Of a DNA stretch of 64,000 bases, positions 12,454-25,744 are shown one piece after another (the first letter of the stretch is position 1; every line of letters starts with the position of its first letter). The stretch is from Pipra filicauda (taxonomy: Eukaryota > Chordata > Aves > Passeriformes > Pipridae): the NCBI RefSeq assembly GCF_003945595.2, contig NW_024103441.1, forward strand, positions 434,001-498,000. Direction: 5' to 3'. The notes below the pieces were generated by a model that was given only the letters and a program-made list of their open reading frames with translations, did not search any database and had not been told where the DNA came from. Both the position numbers and the translations under genes were made by a program.

Positions 12454-12559
12454 CTTCCAGCACAAGCTCAAAGGCAGCAAATCTCACTAATTTCTCCACT
12501 GTGATTCACTTTGTCTCTGCTTTCCTTCCCCTTTGCTGCCCTTGCATTTCCAGGATGGG

Positions 12560-13080
12560 AACGAGTAGCAGCAATGTAGTAAGAGCTTGAATGGCTGGAA
12601 AATCCTTTCATGGCAAGGAGGATGTGATTGTTACTTATTTATTTTATTTTTGGTTAATACGACTGGAATACAAATGGGGCTCTGGCGCCTCAGGGTCTTG
12701 CATTCATGGAGTAATTCCTTATGACATGTGTCAGGCTCTGTTTTATTCAGGTGGGTGGTGTGATATTAAACAAGAAAGCAAGCTTGCATTTCTCTGCAGC
12801 TGGATTTACACACACACTCCTGGCACAGAGCTGCTTATTAGGAGAATGTCATCTCCACACTGCCTGTACCTGAAACATTCTGCAAATACTGTGTGGGCTT
12901 TAAGAGAAATCATCTTAAATCAATCAGATCACCCAGCTCCAGAGTGCCCTTCCTGCCTTATCCTCTGTCCAGGCAGAGATGAGCCTGCGAGAGACGTTCC
13001 TTAAGCGATGCTGGAGCCGAAACATTCATGTCTGAATGGAATATTGATTTTCTAATTGCTGTGCTGCTGTTAAATGAGTT
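12560..13080. promoter_or_regulatory. Candidate conserved non-coding element
   Basis: An AT-rich unique block just after the minisatellite, with TTGGTTAATACGACTGG near 12650 and CTAATTGCTG near 13050. No coding support. Confidence 0.2.
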
Positions 13081-13739
13081 GTTAGTGGGGAGCAGGGGGG
13101 AAGCAAACTCAGATGTGTGACTGCCTGGCTTTGGTTTGGCTCTGCTGAACACACCCAGGGCGTTCATGGGGGGAATTCAGCAAAGGGAGGAAGGTGGAAT
13201 TCATTTTTGTGTGACATGGACACGGAGAGGGCAAATGAGACTCACCAGTGGGACTGGCTTATTCCCTCCCAGAGCACAAAACAGCCCTTTGGCTTCAGCT
13301 CCTCACGCTGCAGCCGGGGAGGGAACAAATGGCAGAGCAGTGGCATCTTATGCAACAGTCCCCGGGAGGGGGGTCATCGCTCTGCACCGTCCCCACGCCC
13401 CCTGAGCTCCCCCAGGCTCCCAGAGCAGGGCAGGCCTGGCTGCTCCTCACACACGGGCAGCACAGGAGCATTTTTGGTTCCCTGGTGTGTATTTGCTGCT
13501 TGTGGAAGTGGCCAGAGGGACAGTCCCCGTGGAGGAACCCGTGGCCACCACGGAACAGGCTCCTGGGATGAGCCGGGGTCACACGTCAGCCCCGTGGTCG
13601 TGGAACCTCCGTGTGACATCCCTGGGAATGACCCACCTGGGAGAGAAAGGGGGAGAAAGACCTACCTGGGGGAAAAAGGGCCCGGCCTAGGAGAGAGCTG
13701 GACCTCTCTGGTTCTTTTAAGCCTCTAGTCAGGCATTTT

Positions 13740-14110
13740 GGAAAGTAAAATGCAGTCCCTGTGGTGAAATCTTTATCACAAAGAATCTTCCTGAGGCAAC
13801 AGAAACAACAATCAGCCACATCGAAACAATAAATAATATTTCTTAATATAGTTTCGGAAAATGCAGCATATGTTTATGTGTTCAAACACATCCTCTTAGC
13901 AGAAAAATAGCTTCTTTATTTTTCTGGAGATTCAAATGCCAAATCAGCTAATTACTTTTCTTTGAAAACCTCTGCCACATAAAACACACACTCTCTCAGT
14001 GAACTAAATTGATTTATATTCCACCATTAATTCTTTATAGCCCATAATTTGCAGAACAACAAAGCTGGTTGGAAAATGTGCCCTATTAAGGGACAAACAG
14101 CTTTCTGAGT
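13740..14110. promoter_or_regulatory. Candidate conserved non-coding element
   Basis: AT-rich, low-repeat sequence with CAATAAATAATATTTC near 13830, CAGCTAATTACTTTTC near 13945, CCATTAATTC near 14023 and CATAATTTGCAG near 14044. Homeodomain-like cores are dense. All frames are closed. Confidence 0.3.
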
Positions 14111-14859
14111 AAGATGGAAATATGTTGGCATGGAAAAGAAATGTGGGTGCAGCTGAGGCTGGGGTGGCCCAGGGGCTGTGCTGGGGCACAACCACGGACT
14201 GGAGGCAGCCCTGGGAGAGCTTTTCCCAAGCTGTTGGATGCTCTCCTGGTGCTCCTGCAGTTCAGCTCCATGTGTGTAATTCAGTTAGGTGCCATGACCT
14301 TTCCCATTGGGCAGCGTTTCCATTGGCTTAGGAATAGCTGAAATTTCTCCTGATGTCTCCCTCGGTCTCATTTGCATTTCCCGTGGCAGGTTTTATGTTT
14401 TATTATTGGGAGGGTTTAGAAAACTAATAAAATTACATCTGGGTTCTTCCAGTAAATACGTCACTGACTGGAATCGAGATCTTGATAATGAAATTGCAGT
14501 TTGTCTACCTCTGTTTTGGGGTAGTAATGAGACAATGATGGAATAATCCAGGCATTAGGCACAAAACTGCTGGGATTTGGCAAATAATGAGATGGGGATG
14601 AGTTACATAAGATGGTGTCTGACAGGAGGAGGGTTGGACTGCGTGTATGGATTGGGAGTGGAATTGGAGGCTGAGGGGGTTTGAAAGATGTTCCTCCCTC
14701 ACGCTGGATGTGTGGTGGGATCACAGGCTGCCTGCAAGGCCTGGGTCAGAGCGTGTTTTCATGGAAACCTTCTGTTTGCTCCCCGAAATGGGACCCTGTC
14801 AGACACTGAATAAATGCAGGCAGAGCTGGCAGGGAGGTGTTACAGCACAGGAAACAGAA

Positions 14860-15030
14860 ACATAGTCTTAAACAAATTAAAAAGATGGTAATTAACCAAA
14901 TGAATTTCATCCTGGAGATAATCAGACGAATATATTTAGGAGGAAAATAATCCCAATTCTCAGAAAACGGTAATTAAAATATGCTCATTTTTGGGAATGG
15001 TTAACAAGCTAAATTGGAGGCAGCAAAGTA
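14860..15030. promoter_or_regulatory. Candidate conserved non-coding element
   Basis: Contains GGTAATTAACCAAATG near 14888, CGGTAATTAAAATATG near 14967 and GGTTAACAAGC near 15000, in an AT-rich unique context. Confidence 0.25.
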
Positions 15031-16339
15031 GAATGGAGCCCTGTTGGATGCTCTTTAGGATGGTGTCTGACGAGGCCCTGATGTGTGATCTAAACACAGC
15101 CCCTGATAGCATCAAATTCGGAGTTTGGGAAGCATCTCTGTCTGGGTGAGTGCTGGAGAAGCTGAGCAGAGTGTGGAGCACAGGCAGTGCTGTTTTCTAG
15201 GCCACTGAGAGATAACAGATGATGGATTTCATAACCATGTGTTAAAAGGTGTCAACAGTGGGGAGGTGAAAGAATTTAGGGTGGATAATTGAGAGATAAA
15301 CACGGGACAAGGTGGGAAGCTGCAGGTATCCAGCATGGGGAATTCACCTGCACACTGCCCCGGGTCAGTGCCTGGAGGAGCAGTGGAAGCTCCCCATCCC
15401 TGCCATCCCATCCCTGCCAGGGACCTGCAGGATGTGCTGGAGGAGCCAATCCCCCAACAGGTCTCTTCTGCTTCCCGGGAGCACCAGAGGATCCCAGGCT
15501 GGGTCTGAGGGCAGGGAGCCTTGTGGGGGAGAGGGAGTCTGGGGGGGACAGGGGGGAATGTCTCGGTGCTGTGGTTTGGATGTCCTGGCCTGGGTGCAGG
15601 GTTTGTTTGCAAATATGGGGGTCTTGGTTTGTAACTTTGGGTTCTCCTGTGTCGGTCTCAGCTGTGCCTTTCAGGGACAAAACTGGAGAGGGGGGGTCAC
15701 GGCCACAAAATGTTGACTTGTGCCAATAAATTGGGAGCAACAAAGTTTGAGGAAATTTTGGGCTTTCTTACAGTTGGATCTATTGAAGAGGAAGCAGTTG
15801 GGTAGAGCACAGAACTAGAAAAAAACTCCTTTTTTCCCTGAGTGAAATCAGTTCTTTTCAGGATTTAGTCTATGGAACAGTTACAGGGTGCAAGCCTCAG
15901 TGGGAAACTTATCTCTTTTGGGTTCTGGATGGGCAGCTGCACCTTCTCTACTCTACCAAATATGGATAAATACTGTTTTTCTAGGAAAGACCCATCTCAT
16001 CTGATCGTAGTGATTGTGATTTGACATCTGTGTGCACACACAATAATTATATTGATGTAATTTATTACTGAAACTGCCAGCAGGTGAATCGATGGGGTGA
16101 TGAGAGGGATTGTGTTTGGGTATTTATTTTCTTATCAGAATGCCTGCAGAGAGGACAGATCGTGCTGGAATCTCTGGAAAACAGACCCTCCTGGATTGTG
16201 CAGTTTTTACCTGCCCAGTAAATGAACAGAGGATGGAGAGTGCCCTTGGCAGGAGCTCTGTGCCCACAGCAGCCTGGCAGGGACACTCCAAAGGCTTCTG
16301 TAGGAAGGTGATTTTGCCATACCCGAGCTCTCAGTCCTA

Positions 16340-16680
16340 CAAAATAAACTGGGTTAAAGAAGATGCTCCTGGGACTATTAATGAACCTGAGATCCTTAAA
16401 TTGCATATTAGGGGTTTCTGTTGGATTAAGCCTTCTGCACATCACAATGCTGTTATCTAGACTTTATCTGCACGCAAGGAAAGGAATAAAAACTGAATTA
16501 GAAAGAAAATGTCAATCGAAATCACATAAATTAGCATTCAGGTTTATAATCTCTAATAATTGCTGTCCTTTCAAAGAGTTTATTTTTTTTTTTACCCTCA
16601 CCCAAACTTTAAATGTTAGATTTTACATTTGCATTCCTAGTCTTGCACCATCTGAACTGATGGCTTTGCCTCACAGCTTA
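16340..16680. promoter_or_regulatory. Candidate conserved non-coding element
   Basis: AT-rich unique block with CTATTAATGAACC near 16376, AAATTGCATATTAGG near 16398, ATAAATTAGCATTC near 16526 and TCTAATAATTGC near 16551. Confidence 0.25.
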
Positions 16681-18277
16681 TTTTTCAGGTGCTATGGGTT
16701 CTTGTCTAAAACAGAGAATTATTGATGCAGAGGAGCAGGCTGTGGGGATTGAAGATGATGCTGGGGATGGGAAATAAGTAGTGTAGGAGCTTGGAAAAGT
16801 GGGCTGGGAACTGACCCCACAGACAGCAGTGAGTACCAAAGCCCCTCGGAGCTGCCAGTCAGGCTGGGGACACCAAACACCTGAAAACGTGGCAGGCTTA
16901 AAAGTACCATTTAATGAATAAGAATGCTGTGCTCTTGAGATAAACAGATAAATAGCCCGTTTTCCCTCTGTCTCTGCAGCACATTTGCCCCTCACAAGCT
17001 CTTATCAGAGAAGGACTTTCCTCTCCTGGCGTGTTCTCCCTTCCCCAGTTAATTACGCTCCGTTTGAAGTGGGTGCTCCGGGCTCACAAGTGACTCTCAC
17101 TGAGGAAGTCGGAGTCGGGAGGGATTCAGAGTTTCGTGGAACCTCTTCTGACCTTGGAATGTAGCAGACATTTTTCTTACTTTATTTTTTTTTTAAGTTT
17201 GACTTCTTCAAAAGGAGACCTTGAGCCCTGCTCAGATTGAGGCAGCTCTATCTCGCAGTCATTAAAGATTCAGTAGCACCTTTTAAGTCCATGTTAGGAA
17301 ATTCAGATTTTTCAATTTAGTCAAGTTGTTTCTCTTTTTCAAGTGCTTATACTGCTCAGTTTTGAAGGTCTTCCAGGATTTCCAGTGGCTTCTCACAGAG
17401 CAAGAGCCAGAATGTGTTGTTTTAATCTAAAACCTCAGGACTGTGTGTATTCCGTGGCTGAGCTGCCTACAAAGGTAAAAATGTCACGTAGGCTAAGGAG
17501 GAGTCCCCCAGGTGACCAGTGTATTTCTGCTGTGCTGCTGAAGTCCTTTCTGAGTGTGGCTTGGTTATTTATCTCTTATTTATTTATTTCTGTATTTGGG
17601 ATTGGACCAGAAGCAGAAGTCTCTTCTCTCCAAGGGCTCGTAGCTTTTAAATGTTGAAGGTTGAAGCTCCTTGTCATGCTGAGCTAAAGTGCAGTGAACT
17701 TAGAAATCTGCTTCAAGGACTGAACTTTGTTAGCTGGCCCTTTCTCTCTTTAGTGGTAAGAGGAGGAAAACTCTAAGCCTCTGAGTGGATTCATAGTCAC
17801 ACTTTAATTAATCATATTTTTACAGCATGCTGCCAGCAACTGTCAGGAGGAAGGAGATGCCTCTAATCCAAATTCACAACAACAACAAAATAAATACACT
17901 AGAAATATCCCCAGCCAATAAACTGCCTCATCCTCTAAGAAATTATACCCTCCCCACAGCCCAAACACAGGAAAAGTGATGGGAAGCAGATTTCTTCCAC
18001 CTTCAGTCCCAGTGAAACAAGGTCCATTAGTGAAGCCGGAGGCAGTGCCAGCAGTGGAGGCTCCAGGGACCTCCACGAGCACAACTGGAAGTGGAGGTGG
18101 AGAAAAGGAAAACCTGTCTCTGTGACTCTGCAAAGCTGGTGCTCCCCAGAGCTTGGCTCCTTAGAGCCTGTCACTGCTCGTGGCCTCTCAGTGTGCTCCA
18201 AAAAATCAGAGAGAGGTTTTCTCTCCCTCTTTCTGAGTGGTTTCATTTATTATTTATTAATGACATCCAGAGGACAC

Positions 18278-18291
18278 GGTGGTGGTGGTGG
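18278..18291. repeat. (GGT)n short microsatellite
   Basis: Four to five GGT units. Confidence 0.6.
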
Positions 18292-21285
18292 ATTCTGTTC
18301 TGCAGTAAAACTCTGCACTCGGCCCCAGGTACCAACAGGAAGATACATCATTAGGCAGTCTCTGGGGTTAACTCTGTGCAGTTTTGGGCTTCCTTGTTGT
18401 ATGGGGATATATTTTTATGAACTTAAAAAAAATTACTAGACAGGGATTCAGTTGGGAACAACACAAAAAAAACCCAGGCATTGCTGAGCTCCCCTGAGGA
18501 AATCAAAGTAGAGCTTGGTCACATACAGCCCTTGGCCCTTCTGTGAGCCTGCAACGCTGGGAGAAGGTTAACACTGACTCTGGGGCTCATGTGGCTCCCT
18601 GGGGCCTCCAGCTTGACTCTTGCCAGCCCCTGCCAGCATCCCCCCCAGCCTGACCCACTGACTGTGTGCCCTCGTGTCACTGCAGTCACCTCCACACTGC
18701 AGGGCTGCTCTCAGCCCTCTCCTTGTGCATCCCAAGGGTTCAGCAAACCGGGAAGGTGCTGGAGGTGCTGGGCTGGCAGGACAGTGGGCAAGGTCTGCTC
18801 GGAGCAGGCGTGTGGCACCTTCCCTCTGTACCCACAGTCTGGCCCTGCTGCTCCTGCTTTTGCACATCAGAGAAGGAGCTCAGGAGCCCCTGATCCCTCC
18901 CAGCTGCTGAGCTCCTTCCCAGTAAACAGCCTCTGGCATTCCCAGGGCAATGGACAGTCCCCTTGGGCACAGCAAGGCAGATGAGAGCAGGGATGTGTCT
19001 GTGCCTCTGCAGCCTGTCCCTGTCCCCTCAGTCACAGGGAGCTTTGTCCCAGGCTGCAGGAGGGGCAGCTTGGAAGCATTAATTCCCCAGGGACCCAGCA
19101 GTGCTGTCAGGGCTTGGCTGCAGCCAGGAGCCTTTGAAACTCTGATTTTGGGGATGTATCTGAGAGATTAATCACAGTCCCAGCACACACAGAGGTCTCT
19201 CTGGGCTGCCACAAGCTGTGACTCACCAAACCCAACATCCAGGTTGTTTGCAGGCTTCAAACATGCTGGTTCAGAGAGTTTCCCTCCTACAATTCTATCC
19301 TTGGCTCCAGCCACAAGACAGGGTCACTCGCCCTGCTCAGCTTTCCAGAACTTGTTCTGATTCATCTCAATGCTAACAACATCCCCCACTTCCATAAAAT
19401 TATACTTTATACCTTTGACATGCTCTGAGTTTTCACCAGCCAAAAGCCAAGGCTTTATCTGTTTCCTTCTTTCTGTTTTTCCCCTTGTTGTGTAATGAAA
19501 ACGTTGAAAAACGTCTTGAAATGGGGTCATTGAGTAGGCAGAGGCAGAGAAAGCTTCCTGTATTTTTAGTTAAAATAGTAAAAACAATTTTTAAAGACTT
19601 TTTTTCACCCAATTTTAGAGATGAGCATCCCAATCTCTATGTTGTAGTGAAATATGTATGCATAGAGGTATTTTTAAACTTTTGGTTACTATTATTATTG
19701 TTTCTTTCATCTTTGCTGTGCTGTGGTAACAACAGTGTCACACTTAACCCTGCTACGTGTTTTCTCACACAAAGAGTCGTTTTCTTCTGTGAATGAAGTA
19801 CAAGTTGTGTTTAAAAAGGGCTGGTGACGTTCCTGGGGAGAATGTTTGTGCCACAGGGAACGGTGAGGCCGTGGGGTTCTCCTGTGGGACCCCAAACCAC
19901 ACCTGCCTGTGAGCCACTGCTCCTCTGGAGGCTGGAATTAGGGAGTGGAGACACATCTCCAAAGCTTTTTGTGCCTGGGCTGCAGAACTCGGGCAGGGCA
20001 GAGGGGCAACTGCTCCAAAGAGCTCCTGGTATCCTTCCAGTGCTCCAGGCAGCAGGACTCTTCCCTCTTTCCACCTGGAAAACGGTGTTTGATCTGATCC
20101 AACTGCCCCTATTTGCCCTTCCCTGTGAAGCTCTGGTTCAATGAGTTCAGAAACATCAGTAAATTTGAAATTAATTTCAAGTGGAATTTGGAAGCACTGC
20201 CTTGACTGTCAGGTATACGGATATATGAAAGATCCATGTGACCTTTAGAGTATTTCCTTGTCTTTAAATTAACTTTGACTTGTACAAAAGTAAAGATTTT
20301 TTTGGTGTGTTTTATTTCTGGGTTGAGGATGGATTTAGTTTTGGGGGTTTAAAATCCTTTAAGCTATTTGCCAGTGTCAGTGATGTTTTTTAATCAGTCT
20401 CCTTGTCTGAGGACTCCTTCCCATCTGAATTCCAGTGCTGGCAGTGTCAGCTCCCATTAGAAATCCGGAGCCTGGCACGTCTCACATTCCCTTGAACAGC
20501 TTTAGCTTAAAGTGTTGAGGAAAGCAGTGTCCTGATGCTGGAAGGGACTGCAGGGAGCAGAGCAGATGCTTTTAGAAACGTTCCCTCTCTGGGTTTGTCC
20601 AGAGCAGAGCAGATAAACTCCTGCTGTGCAGAGGGAGTGTGTGGCCATGGATCCAGGGGATCTGCCCTTGGGAGCGAGGGCTCAGCAGTGGGTTAGGGTG
20701 GGCTTTGGGCTCTGCAGGGGCTTGTGCTGGCTCTGCACACAGCCAAAATTCCCACTCTCCTGCCTTTGGAGGGATTTGCCTGTTTGTTTCCTCAGAGCTG
20801 CTGGAGCACGTCCCCACCACAGGTCAGGGTGCTCTTTATTGACTTGTATAAAAACGTTGGACAGGTAATAACAAAGATTTGGCCAGGGTTCACCACACTG
20901 GGTGTTGCTCGGGCAGCACTGCTGGAGCTGCAGCACTTCCCTGCTTCATTTTCTGCTTTACTTTTCTCCAAGCAAGTTGTCTCCACTCCCAGCCAGATGT
21001 AATTTTCTTTACGCTCTTACCTGGGGCCAGAAAATGGAAACTTCCCATTCTTCCTGGAGTAAGTGGAACTTTGCAGTGCTTCACCACGGAAACCAAATTA
21101 GTTCCTAGTGTTTAACTTCCCTCGAAGTCCAGATGCTCTGTTTGCACGTGATTTTTTGGGAAAGCTGCAGCCTTATGTCTCTCCATTGTGGCCAAGGCAG
21201 AAGGAGGCTGGCAGCACAGAGGGTGGCCAGGCAGGCAGTGGAATTGCTGTGTGAGGCGTCACCAGGGGCTGTGTCACAGCCAGCA

Positions 21286-21290
<5 letters not shown>

Positions 21291-21317
<27 letters not shown>
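21291..21317. repeat. (TA)13 microsatellite
   Basis: Uninterrupted TA repeat of 27 bases, preceded by GTGTG. Confidence 0.97.
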
Positions 21318-22572
21318 TTCATCAAGGTATTCTGTGCACAGAACCTCCTCACAGCACCCTGAGACAATCTTACTGTGCTCAGTAAGATCACAACAGGGGA
21401 AACCACCCTGATGCTGCTTTTGATCATTAATTTCTTTGGGGCCTCTAAAGTCATTTTAGCTGAGCCAGTGGATGGGATCACAAATAATCAAACCAAGATA
21501 TCCTGTGACCTGTCCCCTGGCCAGGGCAGGGTGGCTGCAGCCCCCCTGCAGCATCCTGTGTTCTGAGGACACAGGGATGAGAGGGGCTGGGTCCCAACCC
21601 CCTCTGCTGCCCCTCACTGCCTCCTGCCTGCTTAACAAGTTGCACTGATTGTCCCGTCCAACACGCTTGGGAATTGGGATCCACCGTGCACAGGGAAGAA
21701 CTGCAACTGCCATCTGTGTGTCTGTGTGGCCCCTGCTCCAAGGAGCTGCCACTGGAGTCTGCTCTGAATAATTCAGGCTCTGGGCTGCAGTGTGTAAGAT
21801 AAAGGGAAATGGAACGTGCCCGTAGCCGTGTGCAGTGGCAGCGAGTCCTTCTCCCGGAGGTCGATATCCCGCAGGTGCCGTTAGGAGTGAGCTGGACACG
21901 GAGCCCTCCGTGCCAGTGCCGGCTCTGGCCGAGCTCCTGGAGCTCTGTGAACACCCCTGCACACAAAGGCTCCTGCTGGAAGCCCAGTGCTGCTTCTGCA
22001 TTTGCCCAAGTTCAGGGTTTTCCCCGTCGCTTCCCTCCCATGGTCCGTGTCATTCCACTGGCGAGCTCCTGCTGGAATCAGCTGTGGGAATGTGACAGTG
22101 TGGCAGACGGGAGTGAAACTCGTTTGTGGCTCCTCTCTGGGAATTTTTTAAACTTGTGTAATTCCATAAACTTGCATTCAGTGCTGTGTAACCAAACCAG
22201 CCCGACACAAGAGCAGACAGAGGGAAGGAAGGTCTGGAGACTTCCCTTCCAAGTCAGGACTGAGGGACTGCAGAGCTCAATCTACCCCACCACGTCTTTG
22301 CCTTTATTTGAATCCATGGACACCTGTCACAATATTTCTCTGAGCAGTATTTCACTTCATTAGGTTGCATTGTTAACTGTGAAAGTCCTGTCAGTTTTTA
22401 TCTATTGTTTCCTGCCAAGTGTTTTAAACAATCAGAGCTAAATTATACGGCTCTTTCCTTAAGCAGCCCAGTGGCAGTTCCCTGAGAGGCTTCCAGTGGC
22501 ACAGGACTAAAACAGAGGAGTTGCAGCATAAATAACAGGTTGGGGAGTTCCTCTGGTTTGCATCAGCAGATT

Positions 22573-22708
22573 CAGAATCATGGAATCACAGAATGGTTTG
22601 GGTTGGAAGGCACCTTAAAGCCCATCCTGTTCCACCCCCTGCCATGGGCAGGGACACCTCCCACTATCCCAGGATGCTCCAAGCCCTGTCCAGCCTGGCC
22701 TGGATCAC
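22573..22708 (-). mobile_element. CR1 LINE 3' fragment (antisense)
   Basis: Reverse complement of the CR1 3' end: it begins CAGAATCATGGAATCACAGA and continues GGTTTGGGTTGGAAGGCACC and CCCCCTGCCATGGGCAGGGA. It is the only copy I found on the - strand. Confidence 0.92.
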
Positions 22709-22929
22709 CTGCCAAGCAGTTTTTCAGTGTCGTTACCTTGCTGTGCTTTGCAGACCCAAGCACTGCTGATGTTATAGTCTGTTCCTGGGGTAAGGTGATG
22801 AGGCAGAAAGAGCCTTCAAGGCTGCTGAGCCATTCCCATCAGGATCAGCAATTTTCTGTGGGGAGACAGAGATTCGCTCCTCGTCTGGAGCCCGGGCTGT
22901 GAGAGAGCTGTTAGCCTTGATTCACTCAA

Positions 22930-23310
22930 GTGCTTCTCTTCGGGAAGACATTAAGCTGTGCCTAAGTGTTTTGCTAAATAGAGGAGACCTTATTGCAGGA
23001 AACTTTAAAGGCACATTTTACAGCTTAAATCTACCTCTGAATGAGCCTTGCTGACAGAAATAAAGGGAATAACAGACTGATGCATGCAGAGTTGTCTCAT
23101 GATTTTTAATACATAAGGTCATCATTTACAAACTTGGCTCCTTCAAGTTATGGATGCAAATGCTTATGTAGGTACATAAATAAGTGGCCTAGTTTTCTGG
23201 GATGCTGAATCCATTAAAATCAATGGAAATTTTGCATCTCTGAATAAAATGTCACTTATTTTGATAGCTAATTTTAGGTACCCAAATACAGAAACTTTGA
23301 TCTAAAAGAA
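22930..23310. promoter_or_regulatory. Candidate conserved element with octamer site
   Basis: It contains a perfect POU octamer ATGCAAAT at 23154-23161, a second TGCAT-rich patch (GATGCATGCAG near 23080) and TTTTGCATCTC near 23232, within an AT-rich unique block with no open frame. Confidence 0.3.
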
Positions 23311-24322
23311 AAAGATTTTTTTAAAAAGCTGCTGAATTTTTGCCACGCTTCTGAAACACCAAGCTCCTGTGTTGGTGTTCCAATTCCTCCTTAAGGCCTG
23401 GCCTTCAGGGGAATTCAAAGGAAATCTGGACTGAGTCCTGCATGAAGAATTCTCCTGGAATCTCCTTGGTGAAGAAGGAAAGTCTTCACCTGTGGAGTGC
23501 ACATGAAGCTGTCCACCCTTCACAGCCTGGGCTGAGGGCAGAGTATCCAGCAAAACAACAAGTCAAAGCATGCTGTAACAATCTCTCCCTGGGATCAGGA
23601 ATTCCTGTAAAGGCGTTTTTGGTGTGTCATGTTGGTCAGGCCAGATCCAATCTCGGTGCATTGTCCCTGCAAAGGAGTTGCCAGGCCATGACTTGTTTTC
23701 CTGTTGGATCTGATCAGTGCTGGTAATGTCAGGGTGGTCACAGGAAAATGAAGTGGGAGATCTGTCACATGCTTTAGTCTTCAGTTTTATAGCACTGAAT
23801 ATAAAAAATGAGAAGGGAGAGTGTTCTTTTATCCTGTGAGGGCACCAGTTTTCATTGCCTGCTGTACACAGGGGCTGCAGAACATTCAGTCTGAAATCCT
23901 ACATCAAGCACTTTCCTTCCAATGCCTTCTGTCTCCTGAAAGCCAGAGCTCTTCTGTTTAGCATTTGGGCCTTGCCCTTGATCCACAGGTTTGTGCTGCT
24001 GCCCTGATCATGTCACAGATATCCCTTCTGACGTCTCTCCAGCTTGTCCAGCATCACGTTTGAGTTGCCTTTCCCCTTCCCGGTCCCACAGTGTATTTTC
24101 CACACTGTGTATCCTGAGCTCCTCTGTAGTATTCAGTCTTCTCCCTTATCTTTTTATTTCCTTACCTGACTCTGGGTTTCATGTCATCTTTGTGCCTCTT
24201 TGTCTGATAAAACCTGTATTTACAAACTGGAGCCTGTCCCTTCCACTCACAGCACACTCCAATTCCTGAGCATCAGTTGTTCCCCTGCCCCTGTTCCTGG
24301 TCCAGATCCTCCCTGAATTGTT

Positions 24323-24490
24323 GCTCAGAGAAGCTGTGGCTGCCTCTGCATCCCTGGAAGTGTCCAAGGCCAGGTTGGATGGGGCTTGGAGCAACCTGGG
24401 CTAGTGGAAGGTGTCCCTGCCCATGGCTGGGGGTGGAATGAGATGAGCTTTAAGGTGCCTTCCAACCCAAACCAGTCTGTGATTCCATGG
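24323..24490 (+). mobile_element. CR1 LINE 3' fragment
   Basis: It runs from GCTCAGAGAAGCTGTGGCTG through GGAAGTGTCCAAGGCCAGGT and CCCTGCCCATGG to GCCTTCCAACCCAAACC, with a mutated terminal repeat (GTCTGTGATTCCATGG). Confidence 0.92.
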
Positions 24491-24904
24491 TGCTGTGAAT
24501 AACCATTTCTCCCCTCTAGACCTCATCTCCACACACCTCTGTCTGTCCTAGGCAGCACTGCTCCTTTTCACATCACCTGATTCCCAGTTAGATCCAGTCT
24601 TGTCTTTTCCTGCTTGCGAAACACCCTCTGTGAAGAGTAAAGGCCATTAACACCGTGTTACAATGTACCTGTCTGCTCCTGTACAAACCATTTTCTGTGG
24701 ATAAAATGCTCCCCTGATGTCAGCAGGAAAAGTTTCCAGCAAATTCATAATTTACTACATACTTCCAGATTAAGGAAGAGCCTGGAATGGCTTACATGCA
24801 CAAAATATTCAAAGGCCAGGGGGACTGTGCAAAAAAACCCCAAACTATTCATTTCAGTACAATTATTTTCCAAGAGAACAAAAAAAACTTCTTTTTTTTT
24901 TTTT

Positions 24905-25350
24905 TTTAAACTGGGTCAACACTACATCTGCAGCACTCAGCCGTTTTCCATCCGACACGATCACCCACTCTGTTTATCTTTAGGCAATATGCTCCTGCAA
25001 ACTGCCAATTAATTGCATATTTGGTGCCTGCTCTCTCCCGGCATCCTGGATAAACACGGCGAAGGCAATCACGGGGAGCTGCTCTTGGCTGCCAGGGGAA
25101 GGAAATCTGTCATTGTCTCAGCCTTGTTATCTGCAACCAAGGCAGACTTTTAGCAGCGTTCTGCTTGTAAACACCCTCTTTAGACACCTTCTGATTTCCA
25201 TAGATGGCACGGCAGCCGCCACCACCTGAGGGCTTCTCAATAATTGCCTCCCAAAAAGCGGGATGAGGATTGTCCTTGGCAAAAGGCAAGGGCCATCAGC
25301 ATCGGTGACACGTGGCAAGAGGGCCCTTAAAATGAAAAGATAAAGATGAG
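24905..25350. promoter_or_regulatory. Candidate conserved non-coding element
   Basis: It contains CCAATTAATTGCATAT at 25005-25020, GTTTATCTTTAGG near 24972 and a CACGTG E-box at 25309-25314. CpGs are retained (CATCCGACACGATC, AACACGGCGAAGG) although the segment is not a CpG island. Stops close all frames. Confidence 0.33.
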
Positions 25351-25650
25351 CCCGAACAAATGTAAGAGGCAGAAGAGGGGAGAAGGGGATGTCAAGGCTG
25401 AGGGTTCCTCCTGAGGGTTTTGTCAGGATTTGCTGTTGGGAAGGGTCAGGAGCCAGGTCTGGTTGGCACGGCCTGTTCAGAAAGGTCCAGTCTCTTGGTG
25501 TAAGCCCAGGGGTTCCCTCTCCTCCATTCTAACTTGGAAATACTTCCTACTCTGTGCAAGGATTGTTTATATCCAGACAAAATGATAACCCACAGGAAAT
25601 CATCTCCGTGGCCTGCAGGGTTCCTGGCTGGTTGTGTTCTTCCTTTCTGC

Positions 25651-25744
25651 CTAGTGGGAGGTGCCCCTGCCCATGGCAAGGGGGCTTGGAGATGGATGGT
25701 CTTTAAGGTGCCTTCCAACCCAAACCATTCCATGGCTCTGTGAC
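25651..25744 (+). mobile_element. CR1 LINE 3' fragment (short)
   Basis: Only the last 94 bases remain: CTAGTGGGAGGTGCCCCTGC, then TCTTTAAGGTGCCTTCCAAC, ending ATTCCATGGCTCTGTGA. Confidence 0.88.

Larger units (their letters stand above)
15031..22572. other. Non-coding, mostly GC-richer unique sequence
   Basis: Apart from the AT-rich block at 16.34-16.68 kb and the TA repeat, I see no gene, no CR1 copy and no structured repeat. A smaller AT-rich stretch at 17160-17340 may be conserved. Confidence 0.55.

Noticed and set aside
12104..12499. 131- and 121-codon - strand frames with SQLSPAQP-type repeats
   Set aside because: They are the translation of the GAGCTGGG minisatellite.
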